A stretch of 64,000 nucleotides of DNA from an uncultured Pelagibacteraceae bacterium (GTDB taxonomy: Bacteria; Pseudomonadota; Alphaproteobacteria; Pelagibacterales; Pelagibacteraceae): NCBI GenBank assembly GCA_902540235.1, contig CACBLI010000003.1:1-64000 (forward strand). Direction: 5' to 3'. Each line of letters starts with the position of its first letter. Position 1 is the first letter of the stretch. Positions 1 to 8,066 of the stretch are shown piece by piece. The notes beneath the pieces are model-generated. The model did not search any database, was not told the DNA's origin, and was given only the letters and a program-made list of their open reading frames with translations. The position numbers and the translations under genes are program-made.

Positions 1-17
1 CTAATTCTATCAATAAT

Positions 18-1205
18 TTATTGATAAATATAGTCTCTAGTAACAGGAGTTGATTGATAATTTTTCGTAAGTTGAAATTGATATACAACTTGATCACCCC
101 ATTTAAATGCCATTTCACAACCTGTTAAGTAAAACTCCCACATCCTAAAAAATTTTTCATCAAACATTTGTGTGATCTTTTGTTTGTTTTTAATACAATT
201 TTCTTTCCAATGTCTTAATGTGTGAGAGTAATGAAGTCTTAGAACCTCTATATCTGTAACGATAAGGCCCGCTTTTTCAATTGGGTTGGTAACTTCACTT
301 AAACTCGGTGTATACCCACCAGGAAAAATATATTTTGTTATCCAAGGATGTGGGTCTCGAGGAGGATCAACAGATCCGATGGTATGTATCAATGAAACAC
401 CATCATCTTTTAATAAATTTTCAATTTGATTAAAAAATTTTTTATAAAATTTTCTTCCTACATGCTCAAACATTCCAACACTTACTATTCTATCAAATTT
501 TTCTTTAAGTTCTCTATAATCCATCAATCTAAATTTTACTTGATTTTCCAAATTCATTTCTTTTGATTTTTTTTCACAAAAATTAAATTGATTTTCTGAT
601 AAAGTAATTCCGGTAACCTCACAACTTGCACTTTTTGCTATATCAAATGCTAATGAACCCCAACCACAACCTATGTCTAAAACTTTTTGATTTTTTTTAA
701 TATTTAATTTTTTTATAATATGTTGAATTTTATTATTTTGAGCAACTTCTAAACTATCAGTCTCTTTTTTGAAATAAGCACATGAATATTGTCTCTTTGG
801 ATCTAGAAATAAATCATATAAATCATCAGAAATATCATAATGATGGGAAACATTCATTTTAGATTTTTTAATAAAATTAAAATTTGTTAAGTATCTGTAA
901 GATCCTCTAAGTCTATTTATTATGTAACTAAAAAAATTCAAAGGCCCTCTTCCGAAATTCATTAATGCTAAATCTAAAAAATCACTTAAATTTCCATTTT
1001 CTATAATCAAATCTCCTTCGGTGTATGCCTCACCGAAATATAAGTCGGGGTGTAACAAAAGTTTGTAATGAAGCTTTTTATTCAAAAGTTTTATTTTCAT
1101 AGGCTGTTCTCCAGGACTGCCTATTATGTAATCTTTCGAGTAAGCGTCAGTCAAGATGAAACCACCTTTTTTAAAAATTTTATTTAAGAAACTTGCAAGA
1201 TACAT
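18..1205 (-). CDS. cfa: Cyclopropane-fatty-acyl-phospholipid synthase family methyltransferase
   Basis: A 395-residue SAM-dependent methyltransferase of the CFA synthase family, which methylenates double bonds of unsaturated acyl chains in membrane phospholipids. The SAM site is VLDIGCGWGS at 175-184. Other family hallmarks are HHYDISDDLYDLFLD at 121-135, YSCAYF at 140-145, MFEHVG at 245-250 and a late GCEMAF. Length matches the family (about 380-400), so it looks complete. It lies 1 bp downstream of the DapA/NAL-like gene on the same strand and is probably co-transcribed with it. Related family members can add other modifications to the acyl chain, so the exact lipid product is inferred. Confidence 0.9.
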   Translation of the reverse strand: MYLASFLNKIFKKGGFILTDAYSKDYIIGSPGEQPMKIKLLNKKLHYKLLLHPDLYFGEAYTEGDLIIENGNLSDFLDLALMNFGRGPLNFFSYIINRLRGSYRYLTNFNFIKKSKMNVSHHYDISDDLYDLFLDPKRQYSCAYFKKETDSLEVAQNNKIQHIIKKLNIKKNQKVLDIGCGWGSLAFDIAKSASCEVTGITLSENQFNFCEKKSKEMNLENQVKFRLMDYRELKEKFDRIVSVGMFEHVGRKFYKKFFNQIENLLKDDGVSLIHTIGSVDPPRDPHPWITKYIFPGGYTPSLSEVTNPIEKAGLIVTDIEVLRLHYSHTLRHWKENCIKNKQKITQMFDEKFFRMWEFYLTGCEMAFKWGDQVVYQFQLTKNYQSTPVTRDYIYQ

Positions 1206-1206
1206 T

Positions 1207-2091
1207 TTATGCTGCGAGAGGTGGTTTATTCGTAAAATTTAAATTTTTCAAAGCTTCAATTAAATTTTTTTGATCACTTTGATTTAAGATACTTAAAGGC
1301 GGTAGAACATTTTTATAAATTTCATTTTCTTGAGAACAAAAAGTATGTAAACCTGAAATCAAATTATATTTATCAAAAATAGCTCTTACCTCGCATAATT
1401 TTTTATTATTTAATTGTTTTGCACCTGAAAAAAAATCGTCATAAACTTTTCTTGAAAGCGCTGCTGTTACATTACACGTAGCTGTTATTATACCCGAACA
1501 TCCCAATTCTAAACCTTTTAATAATTTAAGTTCAGAACCAGGAAAGATAGAAAAATTATTTAATTTTAAATTTTCATATAAGTTATAAGAACTGTCTTTA
1601 ACCCCTACGATTTGATCAGGAAACCTTTTAACAAGCTCATTGACACATTTGATGCTAAATTTGTATCCAGATAATTTCTCAAAATTGTATAGAATAATTT
1701 TACATTCAGGAACGGCCTCTATAATTTTTTTGTAAAACTCCATGACCTCAGTATCACCGTATTTATAATAGGCTGGTGGCATTATTAAAAATTTGCTGAA
1801 ATTTAAAGAGCTTGCAATTTTAATTAAGTTAATAGTTTCACCAAGGGAATTTAAACCAGTGCCAATTAGGTGTTTGTCTTTATATTTGCTCTCTGAGAGT
1901 TTATTTAATAAGTTGATTTTTTCTGAAATTGAAATTAATTGTGCTTGTCCGGTACTACCAAATATTGCTGTTCCATGACAACCTTGATCAATAAGGCTTT
2001 CCGCATGATTGATTGTTTTTTCGATATTAAGACTTAAATCTGGATTGATAACAGACATTGTAGCAGCAAAAATTCCACTTATTTTTGTCAT
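1207..2091 (-). CDS. DapA/NAL-family aldolase (dihydrodipicolinate synthase / N-acetylneuraminate lyase superfamily)
   Basis: A 294-residue class I aldolase of the DHDPS/NAL superfamily. The Schiff-base lysine is K165 in VGVKDSS, the partner tyrosine is Y135, and the carboxylate-binding loop GSTGQ is at 45-49. The segment after the tyrosine reads YNFEKLSG. In true DapA this is YNxPxRTG, with the Arg that binds aspartate semialdehyde; here Leu140 stands in its place. LSG is the N-acetylneuraminate-lyase pattern. A pyruvate-type retro-aldol or dehydratase activity is therefore likely, but lysine biosynthesis is not, and the substrate is unknown. First gene of a probable two-gene unit with cfa; divergent from the glycosyltransferase at 2141. 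Confidence 0.8.
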   Translation of the reverse strand: MTKISGIFAATMSVINPDLSLNIEKTINHAESLIDQGCHGTAIFGSTGQAQLISISEKINLLNKLSESKYKDKHLIGTGLNSLGETINLIKIASSLNFSKFLIMPPAYYKYGDTEVMEFYKKIIEAVPECKIILYNFEKLSGYKFSIKCVNELVKRFPDQIVGVKDSSYNLYENLKLNNFSIFPGSELKLLKGLELGCSGIITATCNVTAALSRKVYDDFFSGAKQLNNKKLCEVRAIFDKYNLISGLHTFCSQENEIYKNVLPPLSILNQSDQKNLIEALKNLNFTNKPPLAA

Positions 2092-2140
2092 AATAAAATT
2101 TTATGTAAAAAGTATAGTTATAAAAGTTTATAAATACCAT

Positions 2141-3103
2141 ATGAAAATATTAGCAGTACAAAGTAGGAAGGGTATTGGTGATAATATTATTTTTTTACCC
2201 TTTATTAAGGCATTATCTAACAAATTCAATTCGCCTATAAGTTTACTTGTTAAAAAAAATTCTAAAGCTGATCAATATTTATATCAAACAAGTTATATTG
2301 ACAAAATAATCTTTTTAGAAAGAGATAATGAAATCAAAAATAGACATGATGGTCTTTTAGGCAGTTTAAATTTAATTAAAGATATTAAAAAATTTAATTT
2401 TGATAAAATTATCATTTTTAATTCATCTCTAAGATACAATTTAATTGCAAAATTTTCAGGGATCAAAGAAGTGTTTCAATATCCTTTATTTCAAAAAAAA
2501 CAACAACACATAACTGAAACTCCAAAAAAATTTATAAAAGAAAAATTTGAATTAACAGTTAAAGATGATCCAGAGATAGAAATAGATGATATGATAGCTC
2601 AAGAAACGATTGAAAAATTTCAAATTGATAAGAAAGAAATTAATATCCTTTTAGGAATAGGGGGCTCTGGTCCAACTAAAAGAATTCCTGCTAATACTTT
2701 TATTAAAGTGATTGATAAAATATCAAAAATAAAAAATTGTAAATTTTTTCTTGCAACAGGAAAAAACGAAGAAGAACAAGTTATTTTAAGTGATATTTTA
2801 AGCTCAGAATTTAGTGGTCTTTGTAAACCATTAGACAATTTTTCACTCAGAGAAATAATGCCATTAATAAAAAATTGTAACTTATCAATCTGCAACGACA
2901 CTAGTTTTAGTCATTTATCTGCAGCACTTGGGGTAAAGACTATAACTTTAATGGCAGATACACCATTAATTTATGGTAATTATAGCTCAAAGATGTTTCC
3001 AATAATCCCAGATGGAGAAGAGACAGTCTCACATAATACTTTGGGTAAAGAAAAAATTAGTTCTCAAAAAATATTTGATAAATTTATAGAAATTATCAAT
3101 TAG
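2141..3103 (+). CDS. Glycosyltransferase family 9 (heptosyltransferase-like)
   Basis: A 320-residue protein with the GT9 architecture (ADP-heptose:LPS heptosyltransferase family), probably adding a sugar to a surface glycan or LPS core. Visible features are the N-terminal acceptor loop KGIGDNIIFLPF, a central GIGGSGPTKRIP nucleotide-sugar region, and NDTSFSHLSAALG near 252-264, which corresponds to the conserved D-[TS]-x-x-x-H-x-AAALG motif. The reading frame stays open upstream to 2009, but that part overlaps the divergent aldolase gene and is hydrophobic filler. The ATG at 2141 opens directly into the typical MKILAVQSRKGIGD start. Donor and acceptor cannot be told from sequence. Its stop overlaps the stop of the convergent J-domain gene. 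Confidence 0.8.
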   Translation: MKILAVQSRKGIGDNIIFLPFIKALSNKFNSPISLLVKKNSKADQYLYQTSYIDKIIFLERDNEIKNRHDGLLGSLNLIKDIKKFNFDKIIIFNSSLRYNLIAKFSGIKEVFQYPLFQKKQQHITETPKKFIKEKFELTVKDDPEIEIDDMIAQETIEKFQIDKKEINILLGIGGSGPTKRIPANTFIKVIDKISKIKNCKFFLATGKNEEEQVILSDILSSEFSGLCKPLDNFSLREIMPLIKNCNLSICNDTSFSHLSAALGVKTITLMADTPLIYGNYSSKMFPIIPDGEETVSHNTLGKEKISSQKIFDKFIEIIN

Positions 3104-3603
3104 GAAATATCTTTTAATACAATATCTTTTGCCTCATTTACTATTGAAGATAATCGAGAAGTTTCTGGTGAAACGTCAGGGTGGATTTTTTTCTGGATTT
3201 TAACATAAGCTTTGTTTACATCTTCTTTTGTGATTTTTTTATTCATATCTAAATTTAAAATTTTATATGCTTCTGAAACTGAGATAGATGAGACATTATT
3301 TGAATTTGATTGATTAAATGAAAATCTTCCAGATCTTCTTAAAGTTTGAATTAATCTAAAGAGCGATATTATTTGAAAAATAGACATTCCCTTTAATTTT
3401 AAAAGCGCCAAACTAGCTAGCGTAAGGGGTAAAGTTAATAAAAATTTGCCACCAATCGCAAATAAAACTGATAGAATTATTAATCCAATAATTATCAAAA
3501 ACCTTAAGGTTTTTGATATTTTTTTAGCCGAAATATTGGTGATAAATTTCAACAGAAAATAAAAAATAGTCAATATTAATACTGTATAAATTATTATATT
3601 CAT
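3100..3603 (-). CDS. Membrane-anchored J-domain protein
   Basis: A 167-residue protein with hydrophobic segments at about 1-22 and 33-70, followed by a short C-terminal J-like domain (about 108-167) carrying the HPD signature at 141-143. The J domain lacks the Gly/Phe and zinc-finger parts of DnaJ. The layout, membrane anchor plus terminal J domain, resembles alphaproteobacterial relatives of the mitochondrial import protein Tim14/Pam18. It probably stimulates DnaK ATPase at the inner membrane; its client is unknown. Its start lies only 16 bp from the start of the divergent peptidase gene, so promoters must sit inside the neighbouring reading frames. Confidence 0.72.
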   Translation of the reverse strand: MNIIIYTVLILTIFYFLLKFITNISAKKISKTLRFLIIIGLIILSVLFAIGGKFLLTLPLTLASLALLKLKGMSIFQIISLFRLIQTLRRSGRFSFNQSNSNNVSSISVSEAYKILNLDMNKKITKEDVNKAYVKIQKKIHPDVSPETSRLSSIVNEAKDIVLKDIS

Positions 3604-3619
3604 ATAATCCTTCTCGACA

Positions 3620-5695
3620 ATGAAAGTACCACATCTTAGAAAAAAACCAGAAATAAAATCTTGTCACAACACTACATGGGAAGACAATTATAGCTGGATA
3701 CATCAAAAAAATATTTTAGAGATTTTAAAAGACAAAAATAAATTAGATCCTGAAGTAGAAAGATATTTAAATGAGGAAAATGAGTACACTAATCATCATC
3801 TAAAAGATACAAAGGATTATCAAAAAAAATTATTTGATGAAATTAAAGCACGAATTAAACTCGATGATGAGTCTTTACCTTTTAAAGATCATACCTTCGA
3901 ATACTGGACAAAGACAACTTCTGAAGGAAATTACTCTATTAAATTAAGAAAAAAAATAGGTACAAATGAAATTGAGGAAATATGGAACGGAGATAAAGAA
4001 AAAGAAAAATTAGGTGTAGAATATTTTGGCATTGGGGATCTTGAGGTAAGTCATGATGATAAATATTTAGCTTACTCTCTTGATATTAAAGGATCAGAGT
4101 ATTTTTCAATATTTATTAGAGAGATAGCTAACAATAAAATAATCTCTAAAGAAATCACCGACACATCCGGAAGCATACTTTTTAGCCTGGATAACAAATA
4201 TATTTTTTACTCAAAATTGGACAAAAATCACAGAGCAAGAAAAATTTTTAGACACGAGATAGGAAATTTTCAAAATACCGATGAACTAATTTTTGAGGAA
4301 AAAAGTGATGCTTTTACAGTTGGAATAGCCTTAAGCTCAGATGAAAAATACTATTTTATCTCAACTTCTGACCACAATACTTCAGAGCAATATTTCTTCA
4401 AAGTCGATGAAAAAAAACCTCAACCAAAAATAATTAAAAAAAGAAAAAAGGGTATTTTATACTCTGTTAGTTCTTGGGATAATAAATTTTATAATCATAC
4501 AAATGAAGGGGCAGAAGATTTTAAAATAGAAATTTCAGAAAGTCTTGAAAATCAAAAATGGAAATCTTTTATAAAACCAAAAAATGAGGTTTTAATTGGA
4601 AGCTGTATTTTTTTAAAAAATTGGATGATTCGATCTGAAACATCTAACGCGTTAGATAGATTATTCGTAAGACATATATCAAAAGAGTCAGAGGAAGAAC
4701 TGATTATTTCAAATGAAAAAGTTTGCGTTCCAAATATTTCTTTACGGCAAAAAGATAGAAATACTGATGAAGTTTATATTGGTTACTCTAGCCCAAAAAC
4801 TCCATCACGTGTTTACTTATATAATCTCTCTAAAAAAACTAAAAAATTGGTTAAAGAGCAGATAATTCCCTCAGGACATAATCCTAACGATTACGTTGTT
4901 GAAAGAATTGAATTTGAATCTCATGATGGAAGATTAGTGCCTCTTACTATAACCAGGCATAAAAAAACGAAGCTAGATGGATCAGCTAATTTATTGTTAT
5001 ATGGATATGGTTCTTATGGAAATTCAATAAGTCCAAGTTTTTCCTCAACACGATTAAGTTTGATAAATAGAGATATAATTTGGGCAACTGCACATATAAG
5101 AGGTGGCATGGAAAAAGGTATGAAATGGTGGAAAGAGGGTAAGCTTACTAATAAAAAAAATACTTTCGAAGATTATATATTTGCAGCAAAATATTTAATT
5201 CAAAATAAATATTCTAGTCGAGGAAAAATAATTGGTATGGGTGGTTCTGCTGGAGGTTTATTAATGGGTGCAGTGGTTAATCAAGCTCCAGAGTTATTTT
5301 TAGGAATTATAATGGCAGTTCCTTTTGTTGACTCTTTAACTACTAATTTAGATCATTCTTTACCTTTAACAATTGGAGAATTTGATGAATTTGGAAACGC
5401 AAAAGATAACAAAGAACATTTTGATTATATATTTTCTTATGCTCCCTATAATAATATTAAAAAAATGGATTATCCTAATATGTTAATCACGACAAGTTTA
5501 AGTGATAATAGAGTATTATTTGACGAACCAACAAAGTTTACAGCAAAACTCAGAGATTTTAAAACTGACAATAATTTATTACTTTTAAAAACAGAAATGA
5601 GCGCGGGTCATGGTGGTAAATCTGGAAGAGATGGTGCTATAGAGGAAATTGCATTGGATTATGCATTCGCATTAAAGATATCAAAAAAAATTTGA
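3620..5695 (+). CDS. ptrB: Prolyl oligopeptidase family serine peptidase (oligopeptidase B-like)
   Basis: A 691-residue S9A peptidase with an N-terminal beta-propeller (roughly 70-415) and a C-terminal alpha/beta-hydrolase domain. The nucleophile is S543 in GGSAGG. The likely Asp is D629 in SDNRVLFDEP and the His is H664 in SAGHGGKSG, giving a complete triad in the usual order. The start resembles oligopeptidase B (P-x-x-x-KK followed by D-x-Y-W). No signal peptide is visible, so it should cleave short peptides in the cytoplasm, classically after basic residues. Length fits the family. It stands alone between a divergent J-domain gene and hsp20. Confidence 0.87.
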   Translation: MKVPHLRKKPEIKSCHNTTWEDNYSWIHQKNILEILKDKNKLDPEVERYLNEENEYTNHHLKDTKDYQKKLFDEIKARIKLDDESLPFKDHTFEYWTKTTSEGNYSIKLRKKIGTNEIEEIWNGDKEKEKLGVEYFGIGDLEVSHDDKYLAYSLDIKGSEYFSIFIREIANNKIISKEITDTSGSILFSLDNKYIFYSKLDKNHRARKIFRHEIGNFQNTDELIFEEKSDAFTVGIALSSDEKYYFISTSDHNTSEQYFFKVDEKKPQPKIIKKRKKGILYSVSSWDNKFYNHTNEGAEDFKIEISESLENQKWKSFIKPKNEVLIGSCIFLKNWMIRSETSNALDRLFVRHISKESEEELIISNEKVCVPNISLRQKDRNTDEVYIGYSSPKTPSRVYLYNLSKKTKKLVKEQIIPSGHNPNDYVVERIEFESHDGRLVPLTITRHKKTKLDGSANLLLYGYGSYGNSISPSFSSTRLSLINRDIIWATAHIRGGMEKGMKWWKEGKLTNKKNTFEDYIFAAKYLIQNKYSSRGKIIGMGGSAGGLLMGAVVNQAPELFLGIIMAVPFVDSLTTNLDHSLPLTIGEFDEFGNAKDNKEHFDYIFSYAPYNNIKKMDYPNMLITTSLSDNRVLFDEPTKFTAKLRDFKTDNNLLLLKTEMSAGHGGKSGRDGAIEEIALDYAFALKISKKI

Positions 5696-5704
5696 TAATC
5701 TAAT

Positions 5705-5733
5705 CTTGAAAAAAAATAATTAGTAACCATATA
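5705..5733 (+). promoter_or_regulatory. Sigma-32-type heat-shock promoter candidate for hsp20
   Basis: CTTGAAA at 5705-5711 is followed after 13 bp by AACCATAT (5725-5732). This matches the RpoH consensus CTTGAAA-N13/14-CCCCATnT closely. The predicted transcription start is near 5740, exactly where the first leader hairpin begins. Assigned by eye; no expression data. Confidence 0.6.
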
Positions 5734-5739
5734 AATTCT

Positions 5740-5791
5740 GTAAGTTGCCTGATGGGGCTTACATAAATTAACTTGCTTAATATTAAGGAGG
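5740..5791 (+). promoter_or_regulatory. ROSE-like RNA thermometer in the hsp20 leader
   Basis: Two hairpins fill the predicted leader. Hairpin 1 pairs GTAAG (5740-5744) with CTTAC (5758-5762), extended by TT/GG and CC/GG pairs around a bulged G5747 and a TGAT loop. Hairpin 2 pairs TTGCT (5773-5777) and TA (5778-5779) with TA (5784-5785) and the Shine-Dalgarno AGGAG (5786-5790), with an ATAT loop. The TTGCT/AGGAG duplex contains an internal G.G opposition, which is the hallmark of ROSE thermometers (anti-SD UYGCU facing AGGA). ROSE elements repress small heat-shock genes in rhizobia at low temperature by hiding the ribosome site. Pairing was done by hand. Confidence 0.6.
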
Positions 5792-5795
5792 AAAA

Positions 5796-6242
5796 ATGAC
5801 AAGTAAGGACTTATCTATATTTAATTCTCTTAGGCCTTTTTCTATTGGTTTTGATGATATGTTCGACCAATTTGAAAATATGCTGGGGAATGGTGCTTTG
5901 ACTATGCAGTCAAACTACCCGCCATATAACATCAGAAAAACTGGAAAGGATAATTATGCTATAGAATTAGCTTTAGCTGGTTTTAACAAAAAAGATGTTG
6001 AGGTTGAGTTTGAGGATAATTTATTAACAGTAAGAACGAAACAGGTTAATAAATCTGAGGACAATAACACAGATGGTGAGATCATTCATAAAGGTATTTC
6101 TCAAAGACAATTCGCGCGATCATTTACTATTGCTGATGATGTAAAAGTTAATGGTGCTGAACTTAAAGATGGTCTTTTGACAATATCTTGTGAAAGAATT
6201 GTTCCAGAGCATAAGAAGAAAAAACTTATTGATATCAAATAA
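5796..6242 (+). CDS. hsp20: Small heat shock protein, Hsp20/IbpA family
   Basis: A 148-residue alpha-crystallin-domain chaperone of the IbpA class, which binds unfolding proteins without ATP and holds them for DnaK/ClpB. The crystallin domain spans about 42-135: YNIRKTGKDNYAIELALAGF, then KKDVEVEFEDNLLTV, closing with VKVNGAELKDGLLTISCER. The start begins SIFNSLRPFSIGFDDMFDQF, the usual IbpA N-terminus. The ATG at 5796 follows a strong AAGGAGG. That ribosome site is part of a ROSE-like hairpin and lies behind a sigma-32-like promoter, so control by both transcription and temperature-sensitive translation is likely. A clear terminator follows at 6253. Confidence 0.93.
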   Translation: MTSKDLSIFNSLRPFSIGFDDMFDQFENMLGNGALTMQSNYPPYNIRKTGKDNYAIELALAGFNKKDVEVEFEDNLLTVRTKQVNKSEDNNTDGEIIHKGISQRQFARSFTIADDVKVNGAELKDGLLTISCERIVPEHKKKKLIDIK

Positions 6243-6252
6243 ATAGACCTTG

Positions 6253-6283
6253 CTTGCGGAGATAACTTCTCCGCAAGTAATTT
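6253..6283 (+). terminator. Intrinsic terminator after hsp20
   Basis: A perfect 9-bp stem, CTTGCGGAG (6253-6261) with CTCCGCAAG (6269-6277), has a 7-nt loop and is followed by TAATTTTT. It is one of only two strong hairpin terminators seen in the window, and it separates hsp20 from the convergent lipoprotein gene. Confidence 0.85.
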
Positions 6284-6589
6284 TTAAAAACATCCATTAG
6301 AAACAAATCCAATTACAATAGAATTAGAATTTATTTCAAATCTTCTCTCACATGGTATCCCGTACTTTTTAGTATTATATACTAAAATTAAATTCCCTTT
6401 TTCGTTTTTAAAATCTTCACTAGGAGCACCTAATTCCATTTTTAGTAAACCGGATGTTTTACCAATGTATTTAGTCAATTTTTGATTTTCTTTTTCAACA
6501 ATCTCATCAGTTTTATTTTTAATAGTCTGACAGGCTGAGATAGTAAAAGACAAAATTAAAATTAAAATTATAGGTTTGAGATTTCTCAT
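6284..6589 (-). CDS. Small lipoprotein of unknown function
   Basis: A 101-residue protein with a signal peptide (about 1-19) and lipobox ISAC, the lipidated cysteine being C20. After a charged helical stretch (about 21-45) comes a compact domain with LLKMELGAPSEDF and LVYNTKKYGIPCERRF. The pattern of a short helix, a G-x-P turn and beta strands recalls the SmpA/OmlA (BamE) fold, where the corresponding region reads lxxxlGxP. That similarity is weak and no function is assigned. It probably sits on the periplasmic face of a membrane. Monocistronic; convergent with hsp20 and divergent from the purine permease. Confidence 0.7.
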   Translation of the reverse strand: MRNLKPIILILILSFTISACQTIKNKTDEIVEKENQKLTKYIGKTSGLLKMELGAPSEDFKNEKGNLILVYNTKKYGIPCERRFEINSNSIVIGFVSNGCF

Positions 6590-6716
6590 TTAATCATGAT
6601 AACAAGTAGGACAAACTATAAATATAAACTTCTTAGTTGTATTGTGTGAATAAGATAATAATTTACGGGGAATTTTTAGCGAGAATCAAATAATTAGAAC
6701 GAATATAGGAGGAAAA

Positions 6717-8027
6717 ATGTTAGATAAATATTTTAATTATAAAAAACATAAAACGAATTTTAAAACAGAAGTAATTGCTGGAGTTACAACTTTTTTAACT
6801 ATGGCATACATAATGTTTTTAAATCCTTTCATACTATCAGGAGAATTTGCCGGTCCAGAAAAGGGTTTTTTTGATTTTGGTGCAGTCTTTACTGCTACTA
6901 TTGTGGCTACCGCTCTCGCGTGTTTCATAATGGCCTTTTACGGTAAAACTTGGCCAATTGGTTTAGCCCCAGGAATGGGAATTAATGCTTTTGTTGCATT
7001 TGGTGTAGTTGCAGGTATGGGTTACACTCCTCAAGCAGCTTTAGGAGCTGTTTTGGTTGCAGGTGTTCTATTTTTGATTATTTCTTTAACGCCAATACGA
7101 GCATGGTTAATTAATTCTATCCCAAGAAGTTTAAAATTAGGAATTGGAGCTGGAATTGGTTTGTTTTTAGCAATTATTGGTCTTGAAATAATGGGAGTAG
7201 TTGCAGACCATCCTGTTACATTAGTCACTTTGGGAGATATAAAAAATCCACTTATCATTTTAGGATGTCTAGCATTTGTATCAATGATTGTGATGGAAAA
7301 ACTTAATATTAAAGGAAATATTATTATTGGTATCATAGTCTTTAGCATTATTGCTTGGGCTTCTGGTCTTGCAAAATTCAACGGTGTAGTTGGAAGCATA
7401 CCGCCAATGACTTACCTAATGGATTTTGATTTAACTGCAGCATTTACTGCTGGAATGTCTACGGTTATATTTACTTTATTATTTATAGACTTTTTTGATA
7501 CGGCTGGAACTCTAACATCAGTTGCCAATGTTGCAGGTAAAGTTGATAAAAAAGGGAAGGTCCAAGATATTGAAAAAGCGATGATGTCAGATAGTGTTGG
7601 AACTGTAGCAGGTGCATTGATGGGTACTACCACAGTTACAAGTTATGTAGAGTCTGGAGCAGGAGTAAAAGCTGGCGGCAGAACTGGAATGACTTCCTTA
7701 GTGATAGGACTTTTATTTTTAGCTTGTTTATTTCTTTCTCCTTTAGCTACAAGCCTTCCTAAAGAGATTGATGGCGCAGCCCTACTATATGTTGCAGTTT
7801 TATTTGTTAGAAATATCACTGACATAGAGTGGGACGATATTGCTGAATCAGCTCCGGCAGTTTTAGCCATGATATCAATGCCTTTGACATATAGTATAAG
7901 TAATGGAATTGCTTTAGCATTTATTTCTTATGCTTTAATCAAAATATTTACTGGTAAATTTTCAACAACTTCACCAGCAATTTGGGTTATTGCTATCTTA
8001 AGCTTCATAAGTTTTATTGTAGCTTAA
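6717..8027 (+). CDS. NCS2-family purine permease (AzgA/PbuG-like)
   Basis: A 436-residue inner-membrane transporter of the AzgA-like branch of the nucleobase:cation symporters, expected to import adenine, guanine or hypoxanthine with protons. About 12-14 hydrophobic segments are visible. Family signatures are GMGINAFVAFGVVAG near 88-102, FFDTAGTLTSVANVAG and TTTVTSYVESGAGV. It starts at an ATG preceded by AGGAGG. The 127-bp region upstream shows no purine riboswitch that I can recognise. It faces a purine-type phosphoribosyltransferase across a shared terminator, so uptake and salvage are probably linked, although the two genes are on opposite strands. Confidence 0.88.
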   Translation: MLDKYFNYKKHKTNFKTEVIAGVTTFLTMAYIMFLNPFILSGEFAGPEKGFFDFGAVFTATIVATALACFIMAFYGKTWPIGLAPGMGINAFVAFGVVAGMGYTPQAALGAVLVAGVLFLIISLTPIRAWLINSIPRSLKLGIGAGIGLFLAIIGLEIMGVVADHPVTLVTLGDIKNPLIILGCLAFVSMIVMEKLNIKGNIIIGIIVFSIIAWASGLAKFNGVVGSIPPMTYLMDFDLTAAFTAGMSTVIFTLLFIDFFDTAGTLTSVANVAGKVDKKGKVQDIEKAMMSDSVGTVAGALMGTTTVTSYVESGAGVKAGGRTGMTSLVIGLLFLACLFLSPLATSLPKEIDGAALLYVAVLFVRNITDIEWDDIAESAPAVLAMISMPLTYSISNGIALAFISYALIKIFTGKFSTTSPAIWVIAILSFISFIVA

Positions 8028-8036
8028 AGATTTTAA

Positions 8037-8066
8037 AAAAAGGGCTAGTTTTACCTAGCCCTTTTT
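8037..8066. terminator. Bidirectional terminator between the purine permease and phosphoribosyltransferase genes
   Basis: A 12-bp stem, AAAAAGGGCTAG (8037-8048) with CTAGCCCTTTTT (8055-8066), has the loop TTTTAC. The A-tract and T-tract on either side make it work in both directions, and the stop codon of the minus-strand gene lies within the 3' arm. Confidence 0.88.

Noticed and set aside
6590-6716. Purine riboswitch upstream of the NCS2 permease
   Set aside because: The spacer is 127 bp long, but no three-way junction or conserved pyrimidine-rich core can be drawn.
6737-7870. Several open frames of 60-120 residues antisense to the purine permease
   Set aside because: They are mirror frames of a hydrophobic transporter, with no start signals and no motifs.
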